In this document: positions 15,849-23,200 of the stretch, piece by piece
Layout: every line of letters starts with the position of its first letter
Numbering within the stretch: the first letter of the stretch is position 1
From: JBMNPT01 sp050943735
Lineage (GTDB): Bacteria; Bacillota; Clostridia; Oscillospirales; RGIG577
Direction: 5' to 3'
DNA length: 64,000 nt
NCBI GenBank assembly: GCA_050943735.1
Contig: JBMNPT010000003.1
Location: 1-64,000 of the forward strand
Position numbers and translations under genes: made by a program
The notes under the pieces: model-generated
What the model was told of the DNA's origin: nothing
What the model saw: only the letters and a program-made list of their open reading frames with translations
Database searches by the model: none

Positions 15849-16783
15849 TGGCTCGTTATCTGGGTGTGGATACCAGCAATTACACCACATCGGTCTGTGT
15901 GTATGAGCCGGAAACCGGAAGAATTTGGCCTGCTGCCCGGCTGTTGCAGGTCAAATCAGGAGAAAAGGGGCTTCGCCAAAGTGATGCCCTGTTTCAGCAC
16001 ACTGTGCAGCTGCCCAGATTGATGGAGCAGCTTCGGCCCCATATGCAGGATTTGCGGGGGGTGGGAGTGAGTTACGCTCCCCGGCGTGTGGAAGGCTCCT
16101 ATATGCCCTGCTTTTTGGCGGGTTTGTCCGCCGCTCATGCGGCTGCCGCCGCGCTGGGGGTGCCTTGCCGGGAGTTTTCCCATCAGGAGGGGCATTTGAT
16201 GGCGGTGGTCAGTGAGCTGGACCCCTCCCAGCAGGAGCAATTGCTGGCAGCGCCTTTTCTGGCGTTTCACCTTTCGGGGGGAACGACGGAGCTCCTGTTG
16301 GTTCGTCGCAGTGCCCCCGGTTTTCAGGTGGAGGTACTGGGCGGAACACTGGACATCAGTGTGGGTCAGCTGATTGACCGTGCCGGTGTGCTTCTGGGGC
16401 TGAATTTTCCCTGTGGAAGAGAACTGGACGCATTGGCGGCCACCAGCCAGTGGTCGGGTAAGGTGCGGGTTTCCCTGCGGGATGGATGGTGTAATCTGTC
16501 CGGCTTTGAAAACCAGTGCCGCCAGAAGCTGCAAAAGGGGGAGCCGGCGGCCGATGTGGCACGCTGGGTTTTGACAGTGGTAGCGGAGCATCTAATGGAG
16601 ATGGTGGCTGCGGCGGAACAGGTTCATCCCGGCCTGCCTCTGGTGATGATGGGCGGTGTGGCCAGCAATTCCCTGCTGCGGCAACGGTTTGCCGGGTTGC
16701 CCGGACGGAGTGTGTACTTTGCCAGCGGTGAGCGGAGCCGGGACAATGCCATTGGTATCAGTGTGCTGGCATCCATGGAATGA
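15848..16783 (+). CDS. Kae1/TsaD-like (peptidase M22 family) protein
   Basis: A 311-aa ASKHA-fold protein. The N-terminal phosphate loop is GVDTSNYTTS, the metal-binding HQEGH (HxxxH) sits at about 113-117, and an SGGTTELLLV loop follows; MGGVASNSLLR lies near the C-terminus. Genuine TsaD makes the t6A37 modification of tRNA with TsaB and TsaE. TsaD is about 340 residues and lies with those partners, so this shorter protein between nusB and xseA looks like the clostridial paralog. Its function is not known. Confidence 0.82.
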   Translation: MARYLGVDTSNYTTSVCVYEPETGRIWPAARLLQVKSGEKGLRQSDALFQHTVQLPRLMEQLRPHMQDLRGVGVSYAPRRVEGSYMPCFLAGLSAAHAAAAALGVPCREFSHQEGHLMAVVSELDPSQQEQLLAAPFLAFHLSGGTTELLLVRRSAPGFQVEVLGGTLDISVGQLIDRAGVLLGLNFPCGRELDALAATSQWSGKVRVSLRDGWCNLSGFENQCRQKLQKGEPAADVARWVLTVVAEHLMEMVAAAEQVHPGLPLVMMGGVASNSLLRQRFAGLPGRSVYFASGERSRDNAIGISVLASME

Positions 16784-16794
16784 GGAGGAGCAAC

Positions 16795-18000
16795 GTGGCC
16801 AATCCCATTATCAGCGTCACACAACTCAATCAATATATCAAAAAACTCATTGGGTCTGATCCCAATCTGCGGCCGGTGTATGTGCGGGGTGAGCTGTCCA
16901 ACTGCAAACTCCACACCTCCGGTCATATGTATTTTACCCTGAAAGACGAAAGTGCGGCGGTGCGGGGAGTGATGTTCCGCAGTCAGGTGAGCCGGCTCCG
17001 GTTTCGTCCCGCGGATGGGATGAAGCTGCTGGTGAGCGGGCGCATCGATGTATACGAGCGGGACGGGCAATACCAGCTGTACGCTGAATACATGGCTCCC
17101 GACGGTGTGGGGGCATTGGCGCTGGCCTTTGAACAGATGAAACAGAAACTGCTGGAAGAGGGACTCTTTGACCCTGCGCACAAGCAGCCGCTGCCTGAAT
17201 TTCCCCAGTGTATCGGGGTGGTGACGGCCCCCACAGGGGCCGCCATTCGGGATATTCTCAACATTTTGGGGCGGAGATGGCCCATGGTCCGGGTGGTGTT
17301 GTACCCGGTGTTGGTGCAGGGAGAGCGTGCCGCGGGAGAGATTGCCAGGGCCATCGACTGGTTCAGTCAGTGGGGAGAGGCCCAGGTGCTGATTGTGGGC
17401 CGCGGCGGCGGCTCTATGGAAGATCTGTGGGCTTTCAATGAAGAAGAGGTGGCCCGCGCCATTTTCCGATGCCGGGTGCCGGTAGTGTCGGCAGTGGGGC
17501 ATGAAACCGATGTGAGCATCAGCGATTATGTGGCGGATGTACGGGCTCCAACCCCTTCTGCGGCAGCGGAACTGTGCACTCCTCAGTGGGAGAGTGTGCG
17601 AGAATGGCTGAATGTGCAGATACAAACCATGCAGAGCGGTCTGTTGCGGCGGCTGGATCAGCAGGCCCAGCGGCTGCAGCAGTGGATGGAGCGTCCGGTG
17701 CTTCGCCAGCCGGAAGGGCTTTTGCTTCCGGCGCAGGACAAGCTGTCTCAGCTGACCGATCAGCTGACCTCCGCCATGGAGCGGCAGCTGGAGCAAAGAG
17801 AAATCTCCCTCACCCACGGGATGGAACAGTTGGAGGCGCTGAGTCCTCTGGCGGTGATTCGCCGGGGATACAGTGTGACCACTGACCAAAGGGGAAATAC
17901 CATCACCCATTGCGGACAGGTGGCCTCGGGGGATTTGCTTCATGTACGGGTGCGGGATGGAGAAATAGACTGTCGTGTGGAAGCCGTCAGGAAGGAGTGA
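16795..18000 (+). CDS. xseA: Exodeoxyribonuclease VII large subunit
   Basis: A 401-aa XseA. It has an N-terminal OB-fold (SNCKLHTSGHMYFTLKD), the catalytic core with GRGGGSMEDLWAFNEE, and a C-terminal coiled-coil region that binds several XseB copies. The complex degrades single-stranded DNA in both directions. I chose GTG 16795 because GAGGAGG lies directly upstream; ATG 16780 overlaps the previous stop and has no ribosome site. xseA-xseB-ispA is a common Firmicutes order. Confidence 0.96.
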   Translation: MANPIISVTQLNQYIKKLIGSDPNLRPVYVRGELSNCKLHTSGHMYFTLKDESAAVRGVMFRSQVSRLRFRPADGMKLLVSGRIDVYERDGQYQLYAEYMAPDGVGALALAFEQMKQKLLEEGLFDPAHKQPLPEFPQCIGVVTAPTGAAIRDILNILGRRWPMVRVVLYPVLVQGERAAGEIARAIDWFSQWGEAQVLIVGRGGGSMEDLWAFNEEEVARAIFRCRVPVVSAVGHETDVSISDYVADVRAPTPSAAAELCTPQWESVREWLNVQIQTMQSGLLRRLDQQAQRLQQWMERPVLRQPEGLLLPAQDKLSQLTDQLTSAMERQLEQREISLTHGMEQLEALSPLAVIRRGYSVTTDQRGNTITHCGQVASGDLLHVRVRDGEIDCRVEAVRKE

Positions 18001-18006
18001 CAGAGA

Positions 18007-18237
18007 ATGGCAAAAAAACTCACCTTTGAGGAAAAAATGCAGCGGCTGGATGGAATTGTCCGGCAGCTGGAGGAGGGAAGTCTGGAGCTGGCGGCGTCAC
18101 TCAAGCTGTATGGCGAAGGGGTAAAGTTGGCCAAGGAATGCAGCAGTGAGCTGGACAAAGCCCGTCAGCAGGTGATGATGCTGGTGCGGGAGGAAACGTC
18201 CGGCGAGATGCAGCAGCAGCCTTTTGCAGAAGAATGA
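18007..18237 (+). CDS. xseB: Exodeoxyribonuclease VII small subunit
   Basis: A 76-aa helical protein with the XseB motif (FEEKMQRLDGIVRQLEEGSL, then LYGEGVKLAKEC). It binds XseA and is needed for exonuclease VII activity. It starts 6 bp after xseA with GGAGTG upstream. Confidence 0.95.
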   Translation: MAKKLTFEEKMQRLDGIVRQLEEGSLELAASLKLYGEGVKLAKECSSELDKARQQVMMLVREETSGEMQQQPFAEE

Positions 18238-18255
18238 TACAGAGGGGGATGTAAA

Positions 18256-19143
18256 GTGGAACACAAGGAACGGATGGGGCAGTACATTCGGGAAACCGAA
18301 GAGGCGCTGGAGCGGTATCTGCCTCAGCGGGAAAATTATCAGAAGCGGCTGTATGAAGCCATGCGCTACAGCCTGATGGCGCCGGGCAAACGTCTGCGTC
18401 CGGTGATGACCATGGCATTTTGCGAGATGTGCGGCGGAGATCGCCGCAATGCTCTGCCATTTGCCTGCGGGCTGGAAATGATTCACAATTATTCGCTCAT
18501 CCACGATGATCTGCCCTGCATGGACGACGATGATCTGCGCCGGGGCCGCCCCACCAATCACAAGGTGTATGGAGAAGCGCTGGCGGTGCTGGCGGGGGAT
18601 GGCCTGCTGCACAAGGCGTTTGAAACGGTGTGCGATCACCTGGGAGAAACTTCTCTGGAACCTGCGGTGGCTTGGAGAGCCATGCAGGTACTGGCTCATG
18701 AAAGCGGCAGCGAAGGCATGCTGGGCGGACAGGTAGTGGATGTGGAAAATGAAGGGAAAAAGCTGCCCCTGGAAGAACTGACCTACCTGGAAAATCTCAA
18801 GACCAGCGGATTGTTCCGGGCTGCGGCCAAAATGGGCTGTATCGTGGGCGGAGGCACTCCGGAGCAGCTGGAGGCAGCGGAAAAGTTTGCAACCGCGTTG
18901 GGCCTGGCCTTTCAGATTCAGGATGACATTCTGGATGTGGAGGGAGATGAGGCAGAGCTGGGAAAACCGGTGGGCAGCGACGCGGACAATGAAAAGTACA
19001 CCTTTACCACACTGCTGGGACTGGAAGGTGCCCGTCAGGAGGTACGCCGACTCACGGAAGAAGCGCAGAAGGCACTGCAGGCATTCCCGGATGCCGCATT
19101 TATGAACTGGCTGGCGGAGCTTCTAGTGGACCGGAAAAAATAG
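18256..19143 (+). CDS. ispA: Polyprenyl (farnesyl) diphosphate synthase
   Basis: A 295-aa trans-prenyltransferase. The first Asp-rich motif is DDLPCMD (84-90) and the second is DDILD (223-227), which bind Mg2+-diphosphate. It condenses isopentenyl diphosphate with allylic diphosphates to make the C15 precursor of undecaprenyl carriers and quinones. The start is GTG 18256 after GAGGGGG. Its position just before the OLE RNA unit is the order typical of OLE RNA gene clusters. Confidence 0.95.
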   Translation: MEHKERMGQYIRETEEALERYLPQRENYQKRLYEAMRYSLMAPGKRLRPVMTMAFCEMCGGDRRNALPFACGLEMIHNYSLIHDDLPCMDDDDLRRGRPTNHKVYGEALAVLAGDGLLHKAFETVCDHLGETSLEPAVAWRAMQVLAHESGSEGMLGGQVVDVENEGKKLPLEELTYLENLKTSGLFRAAAKMGCIVGGGTPEQLEAAEKFATALGLAFQIQDDILDVEGDEAELGKPVGSDADNEKYTFTTLLGLEGARQEVRRLTEEAQKALQAFPDAAFMNWLAELLVDRKK

Positions 19144-19153
19144 GAGGCTGGGT

Positions 19154-19603
19154 ATGGATTTTCTGATAGGCATTTTTTCCAATCCCATCATTGTAACGGC
19201 CTGTGTAGGGTGGTTCACAGCGCAGTTTCTCAAGCTGGTGGTGGATATGATTCGTACGGGTCAGGTGGATCTGAGCCGTTTCATAGGCGGAGCGGGAGGT
19301 ATGCCATCCAGCCATACAGCATTGGTGGTCTCGGCGCTGGTGGCGGTGTATTATACCGATGGTCCCGCTTCCACCACGTTTGCAGTGATGGCCGTGGTCA
19401 CCGGTGTGGTGATGTATGACGCACTGGGAGTCCGGCGAGCCGCGGGTGAACAGGCCAAGGTGATCAATGTGATGGTGTCCGAATGGGATTGGAACCATCC
19501 GGAGTTGATGGGCAAACAGCTCAAGGAACTGCTGGGGCACACCCCATTGGAAGTGGCTGCCGGAGCGGTTTTGGGCGTATTCATCGGCTGGCTGATGATG
19601 TGA
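19154..19603 (+). CDS. Divergent PAP2 family membrane protein (YuiD-like)
   Basis: A 149-aa membrane protein with about four helices and the DUF212/divergent-PAP2 signature GGMPSSHTALV (about 49-59), later YDALGVRRAAG. Classical PAP2 enzymes dephosphorylate lipid phosphates such as undecaprenyl diphosphate. The histidine motif is kept in reduced form, so a lipid-phosphatase role is plausible but unproven. It follows ispA by 10 bp, which suits a role in polyprenyl phosphate recycling. Confidence 0.85.
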   Translation: MDFLIGIFSNPIIVTACVGWFTAQFLKLVVDMIRTGQVDLSRFIGGAGGMPSSHTALVVSALVAVYYTDGPASTTFAVMAVVTGVVMYDALGVRRAAGEQAKVINVMVSEWDWNHPELMGKQLKELLGHTPLEVAAGAVLGVFIGWLMM

Positions 19604-19650
19604 CTTGTGCATGTTGATTATGCATATTCGCTGTAAAATATACAGTTTGT

Positions 19651-19680
19651 TCACATTTTTGCCGGTGCATGTGATATAAT
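19651..19680 (+). promoter_or_regulatory. Promoter of the OLE RNA
   Basis: TTCACA (19651-19656), 18 bp and an extended -10, TGA followed by TATAAT (19675-19680). The predicted transcription start near 19687 falls exactly at the 5' edge of the terminal helix of the RNA, so the RNA can be made independently of the upstream operon. Confidence 0.75.
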
Positions 19681-19686
19681 GTTGAA

Positions 19687-20313
19687 TGATAATGTAAGTG
19701 GCGCAGTATCCTAGTCAGACCTGTTGTTCCTGAAGACGGACCTAAAAAGCCGTTTAAGGGCATATCGATGAAACTCCTGGTGCCTGCTTTTTACGCCCAG
19801 TTTAGGGTGGGTGCTGGGAGGAAGGCGTTAAGGGCTGGCCGCAATGGCATGCGGATTCTGACCCTTTTCGCTGTGGAGACCTGTCTTTGTGCCCCGCCTA
19901 TACACTGATTTTTGGTTGACGGACGTGGTACGAACCAGGATTAAACCTGCAATGCGGTATGGTGTATTTTTGGTATGAAATGCTGTGTGCAGAGTAGCCT
20001 GCCTTGCGTGGATATGGCGGATAACGGACAGACTGGACTCCCATGGCCATGGGGGAAAGGTTAATGCAGTTTGAAATCATATCTGCAAAAGAGGCTAGGG
20101 GACAATAAGACTGCAGAGGAAAACTCCTAGGCTGATGCGCAGCAAAGGGATTGCAGTACGGACTCAGTGGCACTCAAGTCCCGCCTTTGGCGACAGGGCG
20201 GCGCGGGGTTTCAAGGGAAACCGCTTCCACCGGCGACGGGGAGTACCCTGCGGGGAAAGCCAACTTGACCTAAGCCGTAAGATTTACTTTTGCTGCTGCC
20301 ACTTGTATTATTT
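19687..20313 (+). ncRNA. OLE RNA (ornate, large, extremophilic RNA)
   Basis: About 627 nt without a credible ORF between ispA/PAP2 and a small membrane-protein gene. The ends pair: 19688-19702 with 20298-20312 form 15 continuous base pairs, three of them G-U. Internal hairpins include 19839-19843 with 19850-19854 (enclosed by AGGG/CCCT), 20181-20185 with 20197-20201, and 20207-20212 with 20217-20222. Length, own promoter, the downstream OapA-type protein and neighbours xseAB, ispA, tlyA, nadK, argR and recN all match the known OLE RNA setting. Known OLE RNAs form a membrane ribonucleoprotein with OapA and aid survival of alcohol, cold and Mg2+ stress. I could not run a covariance model, so the call rests on context and architecture. 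Confidence 0.85.
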
Positions 20314-20369
20314 ATCATGTAAGCTGCACAAGAGAGTTGATTTCTGTTGTGCAAGTTAGATGATAAATA
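20309..20369 (+). promoter_or_regulatory. Long hairpin between OLE RNA and oapA
   Basis: Arms 20309-20318 and 20360-20369 pair over 10 bp. They continue inward with TAA/TTA and then a 7-bp stem (20325-20331 with 20347-20353), separated only by small internal loops; the apical loop is 15 nt. There is no T run, so it is not a normal terminator. It overlaps the OLE terminal helix by only four bases. It could be a processing or stability element that separates the RNA from the oapA message. Confidence 0.6.
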
Positions 20370-20393
20370 GTGGTTTTGTTTGAGGTGAATGAT

Positions 20394-21020
20394 TTGTCTG
20401 AACAGTCGGACCGACGTAAGCGTCGTAAGAGCTTTGATATCAAGAACAGCGCAGGCATTCGCCGGGTGAATCTCCGGTGGATTGTGACGGTGACACTGTG
20501 CGCTTTTTTTCTGTCCATGATGATCTCTCTGGGCTCCACTGTGGCCATGAGTGGGGTGGAAAGTCTTTGGGTGGCGCTGTTGGTGCTGTTGGCCATTGTG
20601 TCCATTGGTATCCTGTTTGACATCATTGGTGTGGCCATACAGGCAGCAGAGGAAAAACCCTTTCACTCCATGGCATCCCGCAAGGTGCGGGGGGCTTCCC
20701 AGGCCATTTTCCTCATTCGCAATGCGGAAAAAATGTCCAGTTTCTGCAACGATGTGGTGGGAGATATTGCGGGTATCATCAGCGGCAGCACCGTAGCGGT
20801 GGTGCTGGTGTTTTTTACCCAGATGCTGCAAAACATTCATGAAACGATCATCAGCCTGGTGCTGACCGCACTGGTGTCAGCCCTGACCATTGGCGGCAAG
20901 GCGCTGGGGAAAACTTTTGCCATGAACAACGCCAATACGGTGGTATATGTAGTGGGATATTTGGCCAGTCTGGTCGCGGGGGCGGGCAGTTGGTTGAAAA
21001 AGTGCTGTAAGAAAAGGTAG
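20394..21020 (+). CDS. oapA: OLE-associated membrane protein OapA
   Basis: A 208-aa protein with a very basic cytoplasmic N-terminus (DRRKRRK), four to five membrane segments (about 28-53, 57-83, 122-145, 152-172, perhaps 180-198) and a Lys/Cys-rich end. The middle (ILFDIIGVAIQAAEE, FCNDVVGDIAGIISG) resembles the DUF21/CNNM membrane module. OapA proteins bind OLE RNA and localise it to the membrane. I prefer TTG 20394, which has GAGGTGA at proper spacing; GTG 20370 lies at the foot of the upstream hairpin without a ribosome site. The assignment depends on position after the OLE RNA. Confidence 0.82.
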   Translation: MSEQSDRRKRRKSFDIKNSAGIRRVNLRWIVTVTLCAFFLSMMISLGSTVAMSGVESLWVALLVLLAIVSIGILFDIIGVAIQAAEEKPFHSMASRKVRGASQAIFLIRNAEKMSSFCNDVVGDIAGIISGSTVAVVLVFFTQMLQNIHETIISLVLTALVSALTIGGKALGKTFAMNNANTVVYVVGYLASLVAGAGSWLKKCCKKR

Positions 21021-21028
21021 GATGGGAC

Positions 21029-21835
21029 TTGAAAAAGAGATTGGATCTTCTGTTGGTGGAACGGGGATTGGAAACCACCTGGGAAAAAGCCAAGGCAGTG
21101 ATCATGTCGGGAATTGTCTACGTGAACAATCAGAAATCAGATAAGGCTGGCAATTTGGTGGAAGAGTCGGCGGTGATCGAGATTCGGGGCAACACATTGC
21201 CCTATGTGAGCCGAGGCGGCCTCAAGCTGGAAAAAGCCATGGCGCTTTGGGACATTCACCTGCAGGGTCGAATTTGTATGGATATTGGTGCGTCTACCGG
21301 AGGTTTTACCGATTGCATGCTGCAAAACGGCGCAGGCCGGGTGTACGCGGTGGATGTGGGGTATGGACAGTTGGATTGGAAACTGCGCCAGGACCCAAGA
21401 GTGACCAATATGGAGCGGACCAACATCCGGCATGTGACGCCCGAGATGGTGGAACCGTTGGATTTTGCCTCCATTGATGTGGCGTTTATCTCTTTGAAAT
21501 TGGTTTTGCCGGTGGCCTGGCAGCTGCTGCGTCCCCAGGGTGAAGTGGTGGCACTGATCAAGCCGCAGTTTGAGGCTGGCCGGGGAAAAGTGGGAAAAAA
21601 CGGCGTGGTGCGGGATATTCAGGTGCATCACGAAGTGATGGAGCAAGTGTTGGGCTTTACCCGTGAATTGGGATTTTCTGTGCAGGGCTTGACTTATTCG
21701 CCCATCAAAGGTCCGAAAGGCAACATTGAATACCTCATGTATCTGAAGAAAGACGGTCAGGGAGCTTTGGCGGAGAACATCCAGCCCCGACAGGTGGTGG
21801 AAGATTCTCACAGAGAGCTTTCCGCACAGGAGTGA
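21029..21835 (+). CDS. tlyA: TlyA family rRNA 2'-O-methyltransferase
   Basis: A 268-aa protein with an N-terminal S4 RNA-binding domain (about 1-60) and an FtsJ/RrmJ-type methyltransferase domain with the SAM loop DIGASTGGFTD (about 85-95). TlyA methylates ribose 2'-OH groups of 16S and 23S rRNA in species where it was tested; older names call it hemolysin. The start is TTG 21029, 8 bp after oapA. tlyA-nadK-argR-recN is a standard Firmicutes order. Confidence 0.94.
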   Translation: MKKRLDLLLVERGLETTWEKAKAVIMSGIVYVNNQKSDKAGNLVEESAVIEIRGNTLPYVSRGGLKLEKAMALWDIHLQGRICMDIGASTGGFTDCMLQNGAGRVYAVDVGYGQLDWKLRQDPRVTNMERTNIRHVTPEMVEPLDFASIDVAFISLKLVLPVAWQLLRPQGEVVALIKPQFEAGRGKVGKNGVVRDIQVHHEVMEQVLGFTRELGFSVQGLTYSPIKGPKGNIEYLMYLKKDGQGALAENIQPRQVVEDSHRELSAQE

Positions 21836-21863
21836 GTGACCGCAGAGGGAAAGGGGAAGCAGT

Positions 21864-22721
21864 TTGAAGAGGATCGCCATCGTGCCCAACACCATCAAAG
21901 AGGTGTGGCCGGAAAAAACCCGCAATATCATTGATACCCTCCATGCGCTGCAGGTGGAAGTGCTGGCTCCCATGGATTGTAGGGAATTGCTGCAGGATAG
22001 CCGGCAGGTGCGGTTTGTCAGCCGGGAGGAAATGCTGCAGCAAGCGGAAGTCCTCATTTCTTTGGGGGGCGACGGTACCCTGATGCGGGCGGCCAAATAT
22101 GCAGCTGTGTGGAATATCCCAGTTTTCGGCATAAATTTGGGCCATTTGGGATATCTGGTGGAGACAGATCTCCAAGAATGTCAGGAATATTTGCGCCAGG
22201 TGGTGGAAGGGAATTACATACTGGATCAGCGGATGATGCTGGAGGTTCGGGTGTTCCGGGACAGCCATCCAGTGGCGGAGACATTGGTGCTCAACGATGC
22301 CTTTATGGCCAAGAGTGCGGTGGGACGTATGACTGCCATTGAAGTCCGGTTTGATGGAATTAAGATGCATACCTATGAAGGGGACGGCGTCATTGTGGCC
22401 ACACCCACAGGTTCAACGGCTTATTCCCTGTCGGCAGGCGGCCCGGTGCTGGAACCTCAATCGGAAAATTTGTTGGTGACTCCCATTTGTCCCCATAGCC
22501 TCAGCTGCCGTACCATTGTGATGTCCAGTCAGCGGACCATACAGTTGAGAGCGGCACAGGGAGAAGCCACCCTGGTGTGCGACGGAGAAATTTTTTGGAA
22601 TATACTCCCGGAAGATGTGGTACAGATCCATAAATCGGATAGCTATCTGTCCTTGATTCGGGTAAAAAATAGAAGTTTTTATGATATCCTGCGGGAAAAA
22701 CTGAGCGAAAGGGGAGAGTGA
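21864..22721 (+). CDS. nadK: NAD kinase
   Basis: A 285-aa protein with the GGDGT motif (68-72), NLGHLGYL, and the NE/D-like substrate region followed by ATPTGSTAYSLSAGGP. It phosphorylates NAD+ to NADP+ with ATP or polyphosphate. The start is TTG 21864 after AAAGGGGAAG. It is co-transcribed with tlyA (28-bp gap) and argR (2-bp gap). Confidence 0.96.
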   Translation: MKRIAIVPNTIKEVWPEKTRNIIDTLHALQVEVLAPMDCRELLQDSRQVRFVSREEMLQQAEVLISLGGDGTLMRAAKYAAVWNIPVFGINLGHLGYLVETDLQECQEYLRQVVEGNYILDQRMMLEVRVFRDSHPVAETLVLNDAFMAKSAVGRMTAIEVRFDGIKMHTYEGDGVIVATPTGSTAYSLSAGGPVLEPQSENLLVTPICPHSLSCRTIVMSSQRTIQLRAAQGEATLVCDGEIFWNILPEDVVQIHKSDSYLSLIRVKNRSFYDILREKLSERGE

Positions 22722-22723
22722 AC

Positions 22724-23179
22724 ATGAAATTTTTACGGCATCTCAAAATCCTGGAACTGGTGGAAAAATACGTCATTGAAACCCAGGAGGAGCTCAGTGA
22801 CAAGCTGCGGGAAAATGGCTTTGATGTGACGCAGGCTACGGTGTCCAGAGACATCAAAGAATTGCGATTGGTGAAAATTCTCACCCAGGACGGGCGGTAT
22901 CGCTATGCGGCTTCCGCAAAAGAAGCCGATACCAATCTCTCCGCTAAATTCCGGGTGATTTTCAAAGAGAGCGTGCAGAGTGTGGATTATGCCAACAACA
23001 TCATGTGTATCCGCACGTTGCCCGGTATGGGAGCCGCTGCGGCCAGTGGGATTGACGCCATGCAATGGAGTGATTTTGTGGGCAGCATTGCGGGGGATGA
23101 CACTGTATTTGTGCTGCTTAAATCAGAAGAAGCTGCTATTCGGCTGACTGCGGAATTCAATAAAATGTTGAAACAATAA
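22724..23179 (+). CDS. argR: Arginine repressor ArgR
   Basis: A 151-aa regulator with an N-terminal winged helix (VTQATVSRDIKELRL is the recognition motif) and a C-terminal hexamerisation/arginine-binding domain with GSIAGDDTVFVLL. In the presence of arginine it represses biosynthetic genes. ATG 22724 is preferred over GTG 22718 because of spacing to AGGGGAG. In this cluster the gene is kept next to recN in most Firmicutes. Confidence 0.95.
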   Translation: MKFLRHLKILELVEKYVIETQEELSDKLRENGFDVTQATVSRDIKELRLVKILTQDGRYRYAASAKEADTNLSAKFRVIFKESVQSVDYANNIMCIRTLPGMGAAAASGIDAMQWSDFVGSIAGDDTVFVLLKSEEAAIRLTAEFNKMLKQ

Positions 23180-23200
23180 CACAGAAAGTGAGGATGGGCC

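Noticed and set aside
19898..20173. Short open frames inside the OLE RNA region
   Set aside because: No ribosome sites, no conserved protein pattern, and the region is densely structured.
20309..20369. Considered as the terminator of the OLE RNA
   Set aside because: No T run follows and the internal loops are large; oapA seems to be transcribed through it.
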